From Flavisphingopyxis sp963800335 (GTDB taxonomy: Bacteria > Pseudomonadota > Alphaproteobacteria > Sphingomonadales > Sphingomonadaceae), in contig CAWDAN010000002.1 of NCBI GenBank assembly GCA_963800335.1, positions 124,001 through 188,000 on the forward strand: a DNA stretch of 64,000 bases. Reading direction: 5' to 3'. A model generated the notes under the pieces. That model saw nothing but the letters and a program-made list of their open reading frames with translations, had not been told where the DNA came from and ran no database searches. The position numbers were made by a program, and so were the translations under genes. This document shows, one piece after another, positions 1-9,309 of the stretch. How positions within the stretch are numbered: position 1 is the first letter of the stretch; the number at the start of each line of letters is the position of its first letter.

Positions 1-152
1 CCGATTTCTCCGGACTGCGCCTGGGTGCCGGGGTCGGTATCCGCTATTACACCAATTTCGGCCCGATCCGGGTCGATGTCGGCACCCCGCTCAATCCGCG
101 CCAGGGCGATCCGCGCGTCGCGGTCTATGTTTCGCTGGGCCAGGCATTCTGA
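1..152 (+). CDS. tamA: TamA (outer-membrane BamA/Omp85 family), C-terminal end only
   Basis: Only the last 49 codons are in the window. They read as the final beta-strands of an Omp85-type barrel: the stretch GIRYYTNFGPIRVDVGTPLN is the usual last-strand region of TamA/BamA proteins, and the protein ends in the aromatic residue Phe, as outer-membrane barrels do. The stop codon shares bases with the ATG of tamB (TGATG), so the two are translationally coupled. TamA with the inner-membrane-anchored TamB forms the translocation and assembly module. The assignment as TamA rather than BamA rests on the tamB neighbour. The 5' end lies outside the window. Confidence 0.85.
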   Translation, partial: DFSGLRLGAGVGIRYYTNFGPIRVDVGTPLNPRQGDPRVAVYVSLGQAF

Positions 153-3100
153 TGGCAGCAGCCGCCGACACCGGCGAGGACCCGCCCGCTGCGCGCCGTC
201 GCTGGCGCTTCCGCAAGGCGCTCGCCTGGTTGGTCGGCATTGCGACCGCGATCGTCGCATTGGTCACGATCGCCCTCGTCGCGATCGACACCGATGCCGG
301 CCATCGCGCGCTGATCGACCGGATCGAGGCGATGGCGCCCTCGTCGGGGCTCAAGATCAAGATCGGGCGGATCGACGGTTCGCTCTATGGCGAGGCGGTG
401 CTGCACGATGTGCGATTGTACGACACAAAGGGCATGTTCTTTCGCGCGTCGACCGCCGAACTCGACTGGTCGCCGCTGCTCTATCTAACCGCCAACCGGC
501 TCGACATCGACCGGCTCAAAATTCCGCGCGCGATGCTGTGGCGGCTGCCGGCGCTCGTCCCGTCGAAGGAAGAAAAGCCGATCCTGCCCGGGTTCGATAT
601 CCGCATCGCTTCGCTCGATGTCGAGCAGCTGGTCCTTGGCGAGGCGATTTCGGGCAAACGCCACGTCGCGTCGCTCAAGGGCAATGTCGATATCCGTTCG
701 GGCCGGGCCGAGGTCGACCTTGCCGCCGCGCTGCGCGACGGTGACGACAAGGCACGACTCAAGCTCGTCAGCATCCCGGCCAACCGGCGGTTCGACATCG
801 ACCTTGCGGTGACGGCGCCGGCGGGCGGCGTTCTGGCCGCGATGACCGGCTATAAGAACGGCTTTACCGCGACGCTCGATGGCGACGGCAACTACGACAA
901 ATGGGACGGCCGGCTCGTGGCCGACAGCGCGGGCAGCAAGCTTGCGCGCGTGTCGCTCGGCGTACGGCGCGGACTGTACAGCTTTGACGGAACGCTCAAC
1001 GCGCAGCGCCTGCTGAGCGGGCTGCCCGCGCGGCTGGGCGGTCCCGCGCTGCGTGTCACGGGCAAGACGACCTTCGCCGACCGCCGCCTCGACGGCACGA
1101 TATCGCTGCGCTCGGCCGCAATGACGCTCGACGGCAAGGGGCGCGTCGATCTTGGCCGCAACAGCTTTTCCAACCTCAGGCTCGATGCGCGGCTGTTGCA
1201 GCCGAGCGCGCTGGTCAAGTCGATGCGCGGCCGCGATATTCGCGGATCGCTCCTGCTCGATGGTCCAATGGCCGCGCCGCGCTTCGAATATCGCCTGACC
1301 TCGCCCGCCATCGCTTTCGGCCAGTCGGGTTTCGAGCAGGTCGAAGCGCGCGGACGCGGCCGGATCGGCAAGAGCGTGGCGCAGATCCCGGTCCTGCTGA
1401 CCGCGGCGCGCGCGACCGGCATGGGCAAATTGGGCGCCGACATCCTCTATGGGTTGCGTGCCGAGGGCGTATTGCAGCTCAAGGACTCGATCCTGACGAG
1501 CGACCTCATTCGCGTCACCACGCGCCGCGTCCAGGGCAAGATCGTCCTGCTCGCCAACCTCAAAACCGGCGATTTCACCGTCGGCTTCGACGGCGCGCTG
1601 CCGGGCTATGAAATTCCGGGGCTCGGTCGCGTCGACCTCGTCAGCAACCTCAAGATCCAGCCGCGCAGCGACGGCAGCACCGGCGTCGGGGGAACCGCGA
1701 CGGCTACGCTTCGGCGGCTCGACAACGGCTTCCTGCGCGGCCTTGCCGGCGGCTTGCCTAAAATAACGACCAGCCTGTCGCTCGAACCCGGCGGACGGAT
1801 CAGCTTCACCAACCTGCGCCTGTCGGCGCCCGATCTCAACCTCACCGCCAGCGGCTATCGCCGTCCCGACGGCAGCTTCCATTTCGAAGGCGGTGGTCGC
1901 CATGCGCGCTATGGCCCGGTGACGCTGACACTCGACGGCGCGATCGATCGACCCAAGGTCCGGCTCGTCTTCGCAAGTCCGCTCGACGCCGCCGGCCTCG
2001 CCGACGTCCGCGTTTCGCTCGACCCGACTGCTTCGGGCTACGTCTTCGTCGCAGGGGGCCAGTCGCTGCTCGGACCGTTTACCGCAGAAGGCGCGGTGCT
2101 GCTGCCCAAGGGCGCCGATGCGATCATCCAGGTCACACGGCTGACCGTCGCCAACACCGTTGCACAGGGCCGGTTGCGCCCGGTGACCGGCGGGCTGGTG
2201 GGGGCGCTGGCGGTATCGGGCGGCGGCCTGACCGGCGAGATCGATCTCGACATGGTCGGCGGCATCCAGCGGATCGCGGCGGCGCTGGTGGCGCGCGATG
2301 CCAGCTTCCCGGGGCCGCCGGCGATCACCATCCGTCGCGGCAAGCTCGACATCGTCGCGCTGCTCGATCCCGCCGGCACGAGCATCGACGCCAGGCTGAA
2401 CGGGCAGGGAATCCGGCGCGGGTCGCTGTCGATCGCCAACGTCTCGGCATCGGCCAAGCTCGTCGACGGATCGGGCACCGTCCGGACCAAGATATCGGGC
2501 GCACGCGGACGCGAGTTCGTGTTCGACACCGTGGCGGCGATTTCGCCCGAGCGCATCCGCATTTCGGGCAGCGGTTCGGTCGATGGCCGCGCGCTGCGCC
2601 TGACGCGGCCCGCATTGCTTGTCAAAGGCAAGGACGGCTGGCGCCTGCGCGCCGCCGAGCTGGCGCATAACGGCGGCACGCTGCGCCTTGCCGGCCAGTT
2701 CGGGCGCGACATCGAGTTTGACGCTGGGCTCAACAACCTGCCGCTCGCGCTGCTCGATATCGGCTATCCCGAACTCGGCCTGGGCGGGCGCGCGACGGGC
2801 ACGATCCAGTATCGTTCGCGGGCCGGCGAACTGCCGACGGGCAAGGCCGATTTGCGCGTCCGTCGCCTCAGTCGATCGGGCGTCGCGCTGAGTTCGCAAC
2901 CGATCGATCTCGCCTTCACCGCCGCCTTGAGCGCACGCAGCGCGGCGATGCGCGGCATCATCGGCGACGGCAGCGGCAAGACGGTCGGGCGGATCCAGGG
3001 GCGTGTCAGCCCACTCGCCAGTGGCGGCGACATCATCCAGCGGATCGCCAACGCGCCGCTGTTCGCGCAGCTGCGCTATGCCGGTCCGTCGGACACCTTG

Positions 3101-4342
3101 TGGCGCCTGACCGGGGTCGATGCGCTCGACGTGTCAGGGCCGATCCAGCTCGCCGCCGACGTTCGCGGCAAATTGTCCGATCCGCTGATCCGCGGGACGA
3201 TGCGGACCGAAAACGCGCGGATCGAAAGCGTCCTTGCCGGCATCGTCCTGACCGAGACCAAGGCGGTCGGCCGCTTCGACGGTTCGCGGCTCGAACTGCG
3301 CGGCATATCGGGCAAGACGCGCGGCGGCGGCACGGTGACCGGCAGCGGCACGCTCGATCTCGCCTCGGCGCGCGGCTTCGGCATGGACATGAAGCTTGAT
3401 GCGAAAAACGCCGAGGTGCTCAATCGCGACGATATCGGCGCGACCGTCTCGGGCCCGCTCAGGATCACCTATGACAACAAGGCCGGCGGGCTGATCTCGG
3501 GCGAGGTGACGCTCGACAAGGCGCGCTTCAGGCTCGGCCAGGCGGCGGCTGCCGAAGCATTGCCGGTGGTCAAGGTGACCGAGATCAACGGGCGCGCCGA
3601 CATGCCCGATTTCGGCAACCCGGCGGCACCCTGGCGGCTCGACCTCAAGGCCAAAGCGCGCAACCAGCTCGCCGTCACCGGCCTCGGCATCGACAGCGAA
3701 TGGGGCGCCGACCTCGCGATTTCGGGGACGGTAACCAATCCGCGGATCGTCGGCACCGCGACGCTGGTGCGCGGCGTCTACAGCTTTGCGGGGCGCAATT
3801 TCCGCCTCGACACCGGCGACATCCGCTTCGTCGGCCGCAGCCCGGTCGATCCGGTGCTCGACATTGTCGCGGTCAGCGAAGTCAGCGGGATCAACGCGAC
3901 GATCAACGTCCGCGGCACCGGCCAGCGGCCCGAGATCAGCTTTGCCAGCGTGCCGGCATTGCCCGAGGACGAATTGCTCAGCCGGATCCTGTTCGGCAGC
4001 TCGATTACCGACATTTCGGTTGCCGAGGCGGCGCAGCTTGGTGCGGCGCTGGCCAGCCTGCGCGGCGGCAGCGGCGGGCTCGACCCGATCAACTCGCTGC
4101 GCAAGGCGGTCGGGCTCGACCGGCTGCGCATCCTCCCGGCCGACGCGACGATCGGGCAGGGGACTGCGGTTGCGGCGGGCAAATACATCACCCGGCGGCT
4201 CTATGTCGAAGTCATCACCGACGGGCAGGGCTATTCGGCGACGCGCGCGGAGTTCCAGATCTTCCGCTGGCTGTCGATCCTCTCGACGATTTCGACGATC
4301 GGGCGGCAAAGCGCCAACGTGCGCGTTTCGAAGGATTATTGA
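152..4342 (+). CDS. tamB: TamB, inner-membrane-anchored translocation and assembly module subunit (DUF490)
   Basis: 1396 residues, the usual size range for TamB. There is one N-terminal membrane anchor at about residues 26-48 (a Val/Ile/Ala-rich stretch after a basic segment), a long periplasmic body of repetitive amphipathic beta-strands with many L-x-D and G-x-G steps, and a C-terminal DUF490 domain ending in charged residues. TamB spans the periplasm and, with TamA, supports outer-membrane protein insertion and lipid transport to the outer membrane. The start overlaps the tamA stop as TGATG, and its own stop overlaps the next gene the same way, so the group is probably one transcript. The reading frame is unbroken over 4.2 kb, unlike several genes further on. 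Confidence 0.93.
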   Translation: MAAAADTGEDPPAARRRWRFRKALAWLVGIATAIVALVTIALVAIDTDAGHRALIDRIEAMAPSSGLKIKIGRIDGSLYGEAVLHDVRLYDTKGMFFRASTAELDWSPLLYLTANRLDIDRLKIPRAMLWRLPALVPSKEEKPILPGFDIRIASLDVEQLVLGEAISGKRHVASLKGNVDIRSGRAEVDLAAALRDGDDKARLKLVSIPANRRFDIDLAVTAPAGGVLAAMTGYKNGFTATLDGDGNYDKWDGRLVADSAGSKLARVSLGVRRGLYSFDGTLNAQRLLSGLPARLGGPALRVTGKTTFADRRLDGTISLRSAAMTLDGKGRVDLGRNSFSNLRLDARLLQPSALVKSMRGRDIRGSLLLDGPMAAPRFEYRLTSPAIAFGQSGFEQVEARGRGRIGKSVAQIPVLLTAARATGMGKLGADILYGLRAEGVLQLKDSILTSDLIRVTTRRVQGKIVLLANLKTGDFTVGFDGALPGYEIPGLGRVDLVSNLKIQPRSDGSTGVGGTATATLRRLDNGFLRGLAGGLPKITTSLSLEPGGRISFTNLRLSAPDLNLTASGYRRPDGSFHFEGGGRHARYGPVTLTLDGAIDRPKVRLVFASPLDAAGLADVRVSLDPTASGYVFVAGGQSLLGPFTAEGAVLLPKGADAIIQVTRLTVANTVAQGRLRPVTGGLVGALAVSGGGLTGEIDLDMVGGIQRIAAALVARDASFPGPPAITIRRGKLDIVALLDPAGTSIDARLNGQGIRRGSLSIANVSASAKLVDGSGTVRTKISGARGREFVFDTVAAISPERIRISGSGSVDGRALRLTRPALLVKGKDGWRLRAAELAHNGGTLRLAGQFGRDIEFDAGLNNLPLALLDIGYPELGLGGRATGTIQYRSRAGELPTGKADLRVRRLSRSGVALSSQPIDLAFTAALSARSAAMRGIIGDGSGKTVGRIQGRVSPLASGGDIIQRIANAPLFAQLRYAGPSDTLWRLTGVDALDVSGPIQLAADVRGKLSDPLIRGTMRTENARIESVLAGIVLTETKAVGRFDGSRLELRGISGKTRGGGTVTGSGTLDLASARGFGMDMKLDAKNAEVLNRDDIGATVSGPLRITYDNKAGGLISGEVTLDKARFRLGQAAAAEALPVVKVTEINGRADMPDFGNPAAPWRLDLKAKARNQLAVTGLGIDSEWGADLAISGTVTNPRIVGTATLVRGVYSFAGRNFRLDTGDIRFVGRSPVDPVLDIVAVSEVSGINATINVRGTGQRPEISFASVPALPEDELLSRILFGSSITDISVAEAAQLGAALASLRGGSGGLDPINSLRKAVGLDRLRILPADATIGQGTAVAAGKYITRRLYVEVITDGQGYSATRAEFQIFRWLSILSTISTIGRQSANVRVSKDY

Positions 4343-5271
4343 TGCGCACGGTGATATTGGCGACACATCTGGCCTTGGCAGGCGCGCTCGCGGCATGCCA
4401 GACCGCGCCGATGACCGACACCACGCCCACCGACCAGATCGCCGAACCCGCGCCTGCTGCCCCGATGCAGTGGGGTGACCTGCTCGGGCGCGCAAAGCCC
4501 GCGCCCGACGCGACGATCAGCTACGGCACCGATCCGCTCAACGTCGTCGATATCTGGCAACCGGCGGGCAAAGGGCCGCATCCCGCGGTGATCATGATCC
4601 ACGGCGGTTGCTGGAAAACCGACATCGCGCAGCGGGACATCATGAACTACATCGCTGCCGACCTGCGCAGCGAGGGCATCGGCGTGTGGAACATCGAGTA
4701 TCGCGGCGTCGATCGCGCCGGCGGCGGCTATCCCGGCAGCTACCAGGACGTCGGCGAGGCCGCCGACCTGTTCGCCGCGCGCGGCGCCGAGTTCGGGTTC
4801 GATACGACCAAACGCGTCGCGATCGGCCATTCGGCGGGCGGGCATCTCGCGCTGTGGCTCGCGCAGCGGCCCGCGCTGCCGACCGCTTCGCCGATCCGCG
4901 GCGCGCACCCGATCGCGCTCGATGCGGCGATCAGCCAGGCGGGCATCCCCGACCTGCGCCAGGGCGAAACCTTGCCCGACCATCCGTGCGGCGACGAGGG
5001 CGCGCGATTGATGGCGGCGGGCCATTATGCCGCGACGGCCCCGCAGGAAATGCCGCTGACCGACACGCCGCAATATCTGTTCAACACCAGCGCCGACTGG
5101 GTCGCGCCCTATGCCTATGGCGAGGCGTATCGCGATGCGATGGCAAAGCGCGGCAAGAGCGTCGTCCTCGCGCAGACCGCGGGTGAAGGCCATGTCGAAC
5201 ACATCGCGCCCGAGGGGAAGACCTGGGCGTTGCAAAAGGCGCTGATCAAGCGGCTGCTGGGGATGAAATGA
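4342..5271 (+). CDS. Alpha/beta hydrolase lipoprotein, arylformamidase (kynurenine formamidase)-like
   Basis: 309 residues. The N-terminus is a short signal peptide ending in a lipobox (L-A-A-C, Cys19), so the product is predicted to be a lipoprotein. The fold is the HGGxW subgroup of alpha/beta hydrolases: HGGCW at residues 87-91 forms the oxyanion hole, the nucleophile Ser164 sits in GHSAGGH, and a C-terminal His lies in GEGHVEH. This subgroup includes bacterial and eukaryotic kynurenine formamidases. The next gene encodes kynureninase and overlaps it by ATGA, so hydrolysis of N-formylkynurenine is the natural guess. A general esterase is also possible. An envelope location would be unusual for a formamidase. 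The start is the ATG overlapping the tamB stop. Confidence 0.75.
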   Translation: MRTVILATHLALAGALAACQTAPMTDTTPTDQIAEPAPAAPMQWGDLLGRAKPAPDATISYGTDPLNVVDIWQPAGKGPHPAVIMIHGGCWKTDIAQRDIMNYIAADLRSEGIGVWNIEYRGVDRAGGGYPGSYQDVGEAADLFAARGAEFGFDTTKRVAIGHSAGGHLALWLAQRPALPTASPIRGAHPIALDAAISQAGIPDLRQGETLPDHPCGDEGARLMAAGHYAATAPQEMPLTDTPQYLFNTSADWVAPYAYGEAYRDAMAKRGKSVVLAQTAGEGHVEHIAPEGKTWALQKALIKRLLGMK

Positions 5272-6493
5272 TCACTCTCGACGAAGCCCGCGCGCTGGAT
5301 GCCAACCGATCCGCTGCGCCACCATCGCGACGCTTTCGCGCTGCCCGCCGGCACGATCTATCTCGACGGCAATTCGCTCGGCGCGCTGCCCAGGGCGGCG
5401 GTCGCGGTCATGCACGATGCGGTGACGCGGCAATGGGGCGAGCGGCTGATCCGCAGCTGGAACGAGGCCGACTGGATCGGCGCGCCGCAGCGGATCGGCG
5501 ACAAGATCGCGGGCATCGTCGGAGCCAAGGACGGCGAGGTCATCGTCGCCGATTCGACCTCGATCAACATCTTCAAGCTGCTCACCGCGCTGACCGCGCA
5601 GCGCCCCGAGGCGACGCATATCCTGTCCGAGGCCGGCAATTTCCCGACCGATGTCCATATCGCCGCCGGCGCCGCGCGCGCTGCGGGGATCGATTTGCGG
5701 CTGGTGGCCCGCGACGGACATCGCCGAGGCGATCGCCGAAGACACCGCCGCGCTGCTGCTCACCCACGTCCATTACAAGAGCGGCGCGCGCTACGACATG
5801 GCGGCGCTGACTGCAGCTGCTCGCGCGAAGGGCGTGCCCGTCATCTGGGACCTGTCGCACAGCGCCGGCGCGGTGCCGCTCGACCTCGCTGCAGCGGGCG
5901 CCGAATATGCGGTCGGCTGCGGTTACAAATATCTCAACGGCGGTCCCGGCGCGCCCGCGTTCGTCTATGTCGCGCGCGCGCAGCAGGCGGCGCTGCGGCC
6001 CGCTTTGCAAGGCTGGATGGGCGATGCGCGCCCGTTCGCATTCGAGGACGCCTACGAGCCCGCGCCGGGCATGGGCCGGATGCTGATCGGCACCGCGCCG
6101 GTCCTGTCGCTGCTCGCGCTCGAATGCGGCGTCGATGCAATGCTCGCCGCTGATCGCGACGCGCTATGGGCCAAGTCGCAGGCATTGTTCGACCTGCTGA
6201 CCGGCCTGATGGCCGAACGCTGCCCCGAATTCACCCTCGTAACCCCGACCGACGCTGAGCGCCGCGGCAGCCATGCGAGCTTCGCGCACGCCGACGCCTG
6301 GCCGATCAACCGCGCATTGATCGATGCGCAAGTGATCGGCGACTTTCGCGCGCCCGACGTCCTGCGCCTCGGCCTGACGCCGCTCTATACGAGCTTCGAG
6401 GATGTCTGGCGCGCGGTCGATGTGCTCGCCGATATCATGGCGAACGAGACGTGGCGGAAGCCCGAATATGCCGAGCGCGCGGCGGTGACCTGA
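5268..6493 (+). CDS. kynU: Kynureninase, interrupted by two single-base insertions
   Basis: PLP-dependent hydrolase that cleaves L-kynurenine to anthranilate and alanine. Read through two frame changes, the protein is about 408 residues and matches kynureninase throughout: YLDGNSLGALP near the N-terminus, WDLSHSAGA (PLP-binding Asp), and GCGYKYLNGGPG with the Schiff-base Lys, followed by GWMGD. The first frame change is near 5302, where one extra A separates GCC from ACC-GAT-CCG; the second is near 5715, where an extra G breaks GAC-ATC-GCC. Both are net +1. All motifs are present, so sequencing error is more likely than a dead gene. The start ATG overlaps the stop of the preceding hydrolase. 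The partner dioxygenase (tryptophan 2,3-dioxygenase) is not in the window. Confidence 0.88.
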
Positions 6494-6509
6494 CGAAGGC
6501 GGAAGGCGG

Positions 6510-7931
6510 TTACGCGAACGTCACGCCCTTCACCTCCATGAACTCGTCGAGACCTATCGACCCGCCGCCTTCGCGGCCGTTGCCGCTGGCCTTGTAGCCG
6601 CCAAAGGGCAGGCCCGCGCCGGGACCCCAGGTATTGATCGTGACGTTGCCCGCGCGCAGTCGCTTGGCGATCGGGCGGGCAGCTTCGTGGTCGCCCGATA
6701 TCGTTGCCGAAAGGCCGTAATCGGTGTCGTTGGCGAGGCGCACGCCTTCGTCGACGTTGGCATAGCTGGTCAGCGTAGCGACGGGACCGAAGGTTTCCTC
6801 GCGCCAGATGCGCATTCCGGGCGTGACGTCGGCGAGGACGGTCGGGCGGATGTAATATCCGCGGTTGGTACCCTCGGGCAGGCCGGTGCCGCCGGTGACG
6901 ACGCGCGCGCCTTCGTCGATCGCCGACTGGATCAGGTCCTGAACCTTGTCGAACTGCGCCTTGTTGACGAGCGGGCCGATATGGCCGCCCTCGCTGGCGG
7001 GGTCGCCGACCTTGACGCTTTCGAACACCTGCTTGGTGAATGCCTCGACGCGCTCGGCGTCGCTGGCGTGGACGAGCAGGCGGGTGGGGGCGATGCAGCT
7101 CTGGCCCGAATTGGCGATGACGCCCTGCAGCGTCGGCGGCAGGACGGTCTCGATATCGGCGCCTTCGAGGACGAAATTGGGTGCCTTGCCACCGAGTTCC
7201 TGATGGACGCGCTTGACCGTCGTTGCCGCTGCCTTGGCGACCTCGATGCCGGCGCGCGTCGATCCGGTGAAGCTGACCATGTCGACATCGGGATGCGCCG
7301 AGATCGCCGCACCGACCTCGGGTCCGCGACCCTGGACGAGGTTGAAGACGCCCGGCGGGACGCCCGCGGCGTCCATCACCTCGGCGAGGATGGCGGCGTT
7401 GGTCGGGCATTCTTCCGAGGGCTTGAGAACCATACAGTTGCCCGCGGCGATGCACGGGCCGACCTTTGCGGTGATCTGGTTGAGCGGCCAGTTCCACGGC
7501 GTGATCATGCCGACCACGCCGATCGGTTCGTGGCGGATGGTGTTGCCGCGCACGTCGGTTTCGAATTCGAAATCGGCGAGCGCTTTCGCCGCGCCGATGA
7601 AGTGCGACAGGCCGGCGCCGACCTGTGCGGTCGAGGCAAAGCTGATCGGCGCGCCCATTTCCTCCGACACCGATTTGGCGATGTCGGGCATGCGCTTCTT
7701 ATATTCCTCGATAATCCGGCCGAGCAGTTCGCCGCGTTCTTCGGGCGTCGTCTGCGAGAAAGTCTCGAACGCCTTGCGCGCGGCGGCGACCGCCTTGTCG
7801 ACATCGGCCGCCGTGCCTGCGGTGATGACCGCGCAAGCTTCTTCGGTCGCCGGGTTGATCACCTCGATCCGCTCGCCGCCGTCGCTGTCGGTCCACTGGC
7901 CGTCGATATAGTTCTGGAGCTGTTCGCGCAT
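6510..7931 (-). CDS. Aldehyde dehydrogenase family protein (NAD(P)-dependent)
   Basis: 473 residues, full length for the ALDH superfamily. The NAD-binding part contains TPWNWPL (Asn147, which stabilises the thiohemiacetal) and the LKPSE motif. The general base Glu245 is in QELGGKAPN and the catalytic Cys279 in NSGQSCIAPT. The FGPV motif follows in the C-terminal part. The enzyme oxidises an aldehyde to an acid; the substrate cannot be read from the sequence. It converges on kynU with a 16-base gap, so a role in the kynurenine pathway is not implied. The gene stands alone on the minus strand, separated by about 50 bases from the OmpA-like gene. Confidence 0.92.
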   Translation of the reverse strand: MREQLQNYIDGQWTDSDGGERIEVINPATEEACAVITAGTAADVDKAVAAARKAFETFSQTTPEERGELLGRIIEEYKKRMPDIAKSVSEEMGAPISFASTAQVGAGLSHFIGAAKALADFEFETDVRGNTIRHEPIGVVGMITPWNWPLNQITAKVGPCIAAGNCMVLKPSEECPTNAAILAEVMDAAGVPPGVFNLVQGRGPEVGAAISAHPDVDMVSFTGSTRAGIEVAKAAATTVKRVHQELGGKAPNFVLEGADIETVLPPTLQGVIANSGQSCIAPTRLLVHASDAERVEAFTKQVFESVKVGDPASEGGHIGPLVNKAQFDKVQDLIQSAIDEGARVVTGGTGLPEGTNRGYYIRPTVLADVTPGMRIWREETFGPVATLTSYANVDEGVRLANDTDYGLSATISGDHEAARPIAKRLRAGNVTINTWGPGAGLPFGGYKASGNGREGGGSIGLDEFMEVKGVTFA

Positions 7932-7978
7932 GACTGGGTCCTTGGTGTCAGGGGAAAGGGAAGGGGGCGGTGCGGCGA

Positions 7979-8515
7979 TCAGCGCCGCTCGACCATGAAT
8001 TCGACGCGACGCTTTTCGCGCCTGACGCTGGTGCCGATTTCGCCGCCGATGATCATGTTGACCGCGGTGTCGGGGATGCCCGCAGCGCCGAGCGCCTGTT
8101 GCACCGCGAGCGCGCGGTCGGCGGCGAGCTTGCGATTGGCTTCGACGGTCCCTTCAGGATCGGCGAACGCAGTGACGGTGATCGCGGCGGTTGGGAAATC
8201 CTTGAGCACGCCCGCGACATCGCCGATCTGCGCCTTGGCGGCGGCATCGAGCGTGGCCGAACCCGATGCGAAGGTCACGCGGTCGAGCTCGAACCTTTTG
8301 CCGACGGCCTCGTCGCCAGACAGGTAGCGGCGCATTTCCTCGGGCGAATAGACCGCGATGTCGTCCTTGCCTGCCATCGCCATCTCATTGGGCTCGTCGT
8401 TGATGACGACGGTCTCGTTGGCTGCGGCGGCGTTGCCATCGGCAGGGGCGCCATTGCACCCCGCGAGCGCCAGGCACGCAGCAAACGCGAAGGGAAGCGC
8501 GCGGCGCGCGGGCAT
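7979..8515 (-). CDS. OmpA-family lipoprotein
   Basis: 178 residues from the chosen ATG, which is the one that gives a proper lipoprotein signal: a basic start, then a hydrophobic stretch ending in L-A-G-C. A longer in-frame start at 8566 would add 17 unlikely residues. The C-terminal half is an OmpA C-terminal, peptidoglycan-binding domain: FASGSATLDAAAKAQI, then TVTAFADPEG and NRKLAADRALAVQQAL, the usual order of its conserved elements. Note AFADPEG where many members have GHTD. It probably ties the outer membrane to peptidoglycan. The middle segment has no recognisable domain. Confidence 0.82.
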   Translation of the reverse strand: MPARRALPFAFAACLALAGCNGAPADGNAAAANETVVINDEPNEMAMAGKDDIAVYSPEEMRRYLSGDEAVGKRFELDRVTFASGSATLDAAAKAQIGDVAGVLKDFPTAAITVTAFADPEGTVEANRKLAADRALAVQQALGAAGIPDTAVNMIIGGEIGTSVRREKRRVEFMVERR

Positions 8516-8587
8516 TAATGGTGGCGTAATTCGATCGGCATGCTCTGTCTCCCGTTTCCCGGCCATCTGGCGATGACGGTATTATCT

Positions 8588-9202
8588 TCAACCCGGATAA
8601 GGCGCGTTTTTGAGCAGGCGCGCAAGATGCGCCGCGTTGCTTGCGACCATCTTGGCGGTTTGCGTGACCTTTTGCGGCCGGTGTTCGAGGTCCTGGAAAT
8701 CGATGCCGTGCATCGCCTCGCCGACCCAGTAGCAGGCAGCGACCGCGGGGATCGTCCAGCCGGTATCGTTGAGGCTCTGGCCGACCTGCGCGGTGACGTT
8801 GTGCGCGCCGTCCTCATTGCCGACGATCGCCAAGACGGCGACCTTCGAATAGCTCGGCATGCGGCCCTGATCGTCGGTCTCGCCGAGGAAGGCGTCCATC
8901 CGTTCGAGCGCCAGCTTGGCGACCGACGATGGCTGGCCCATCCAGATCGGCGTGCCGAAGATCAGGATATCGGCGGCAAGGATCTTGGCGCGGATTTCGG
9001 GCCAGGCATCGCCATCACCCTCGTCCGACGAGACGCCCCATTTGACATCGTGCGCGGCGATCCGGATCGTTTCGGTCAGCGTCACGTCGTGCGCGGCAAA
9101 ATGTTCGGCAAGCACGCCGATCATCGCGTCGGTCGATGATTTGGTCTCTGGGTCGGATTTGAGCGTGCAGTTGATCGCGATCGCGCTGAGCGGCTTGGTC
9201 AT
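8588..9202 (-). CDS. Flavodoxin-fold NAD(P)H-dependent FMN reductase-like protein
   Basis: 204 residues. It starts with a beta-strand and an FMN phosphate-binding type loop (AIAINCTLKSDPETKSST), and has the conserved FGTPIWMGQPSS segment near the middle that binds the flavin ring in this family. AVLAIVGNEDGAHN follows, as in other flavodoxin-like reductases. It presumably reduces or carries FMN; the partner is unknown. It lies downstream of glnA but is separated from it by a strong terminator, so it is probably expressed separately. Confidence 0.8.
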   Translation of the reverse strand: MTKPLSAIAINCTLKSDPETKSSTDAMIGVLAEHFAAHDVTLTETIRIAAHDVKWGVSSDEGDGDAWPEIRAKILAADILIFGTPIWMGQPSSVAKLALERMDAFLGETDDQGRMPSYSKVAVLAIVGNEDGAHNVTAQVGQSLNDTGWTIPAVAACYWVGEAMHGIDFQDLEHRPQKVTQTAKMVASNAAHLARLLKNAPYPG

Positions 9203-9254
9203 GGAAACTCCTCTGCGCGACCAACGGACGAGGCCGGTTTTATATCCGGACGCG

Positions 9255-9285
9255 AAAAAGGCGCCCCGTTGCCGGGACGCCTTTT
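9255..9285 (-). terminator. Intrinsic terminator downstream of glnBA
   Basis: On the minus strand the sequence forms a stem of AAAAGGCG and CGCCTTTT arms with an inner CCCG/CGGG step and a GCAA loop, followed by a run of T. The arms carry A and T tracts at both outer ends, so it could also act on the plus strand. It lies 25 bases after the glnA stop. Confidence 0.85.
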
Positions 9286-9309
9286 ATCTTTGTCCGAATA
9301 GCTTCGCGC

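Noticed and set aside
485..2899. A long antisense open frame (804 codons) inside tamB
   Set aside because: High-GC codon bias keeps the complementary frame open. Its product is low-complexity Arg/Ala/Asp-rich with no domain, while the sense strand encodes TamB.
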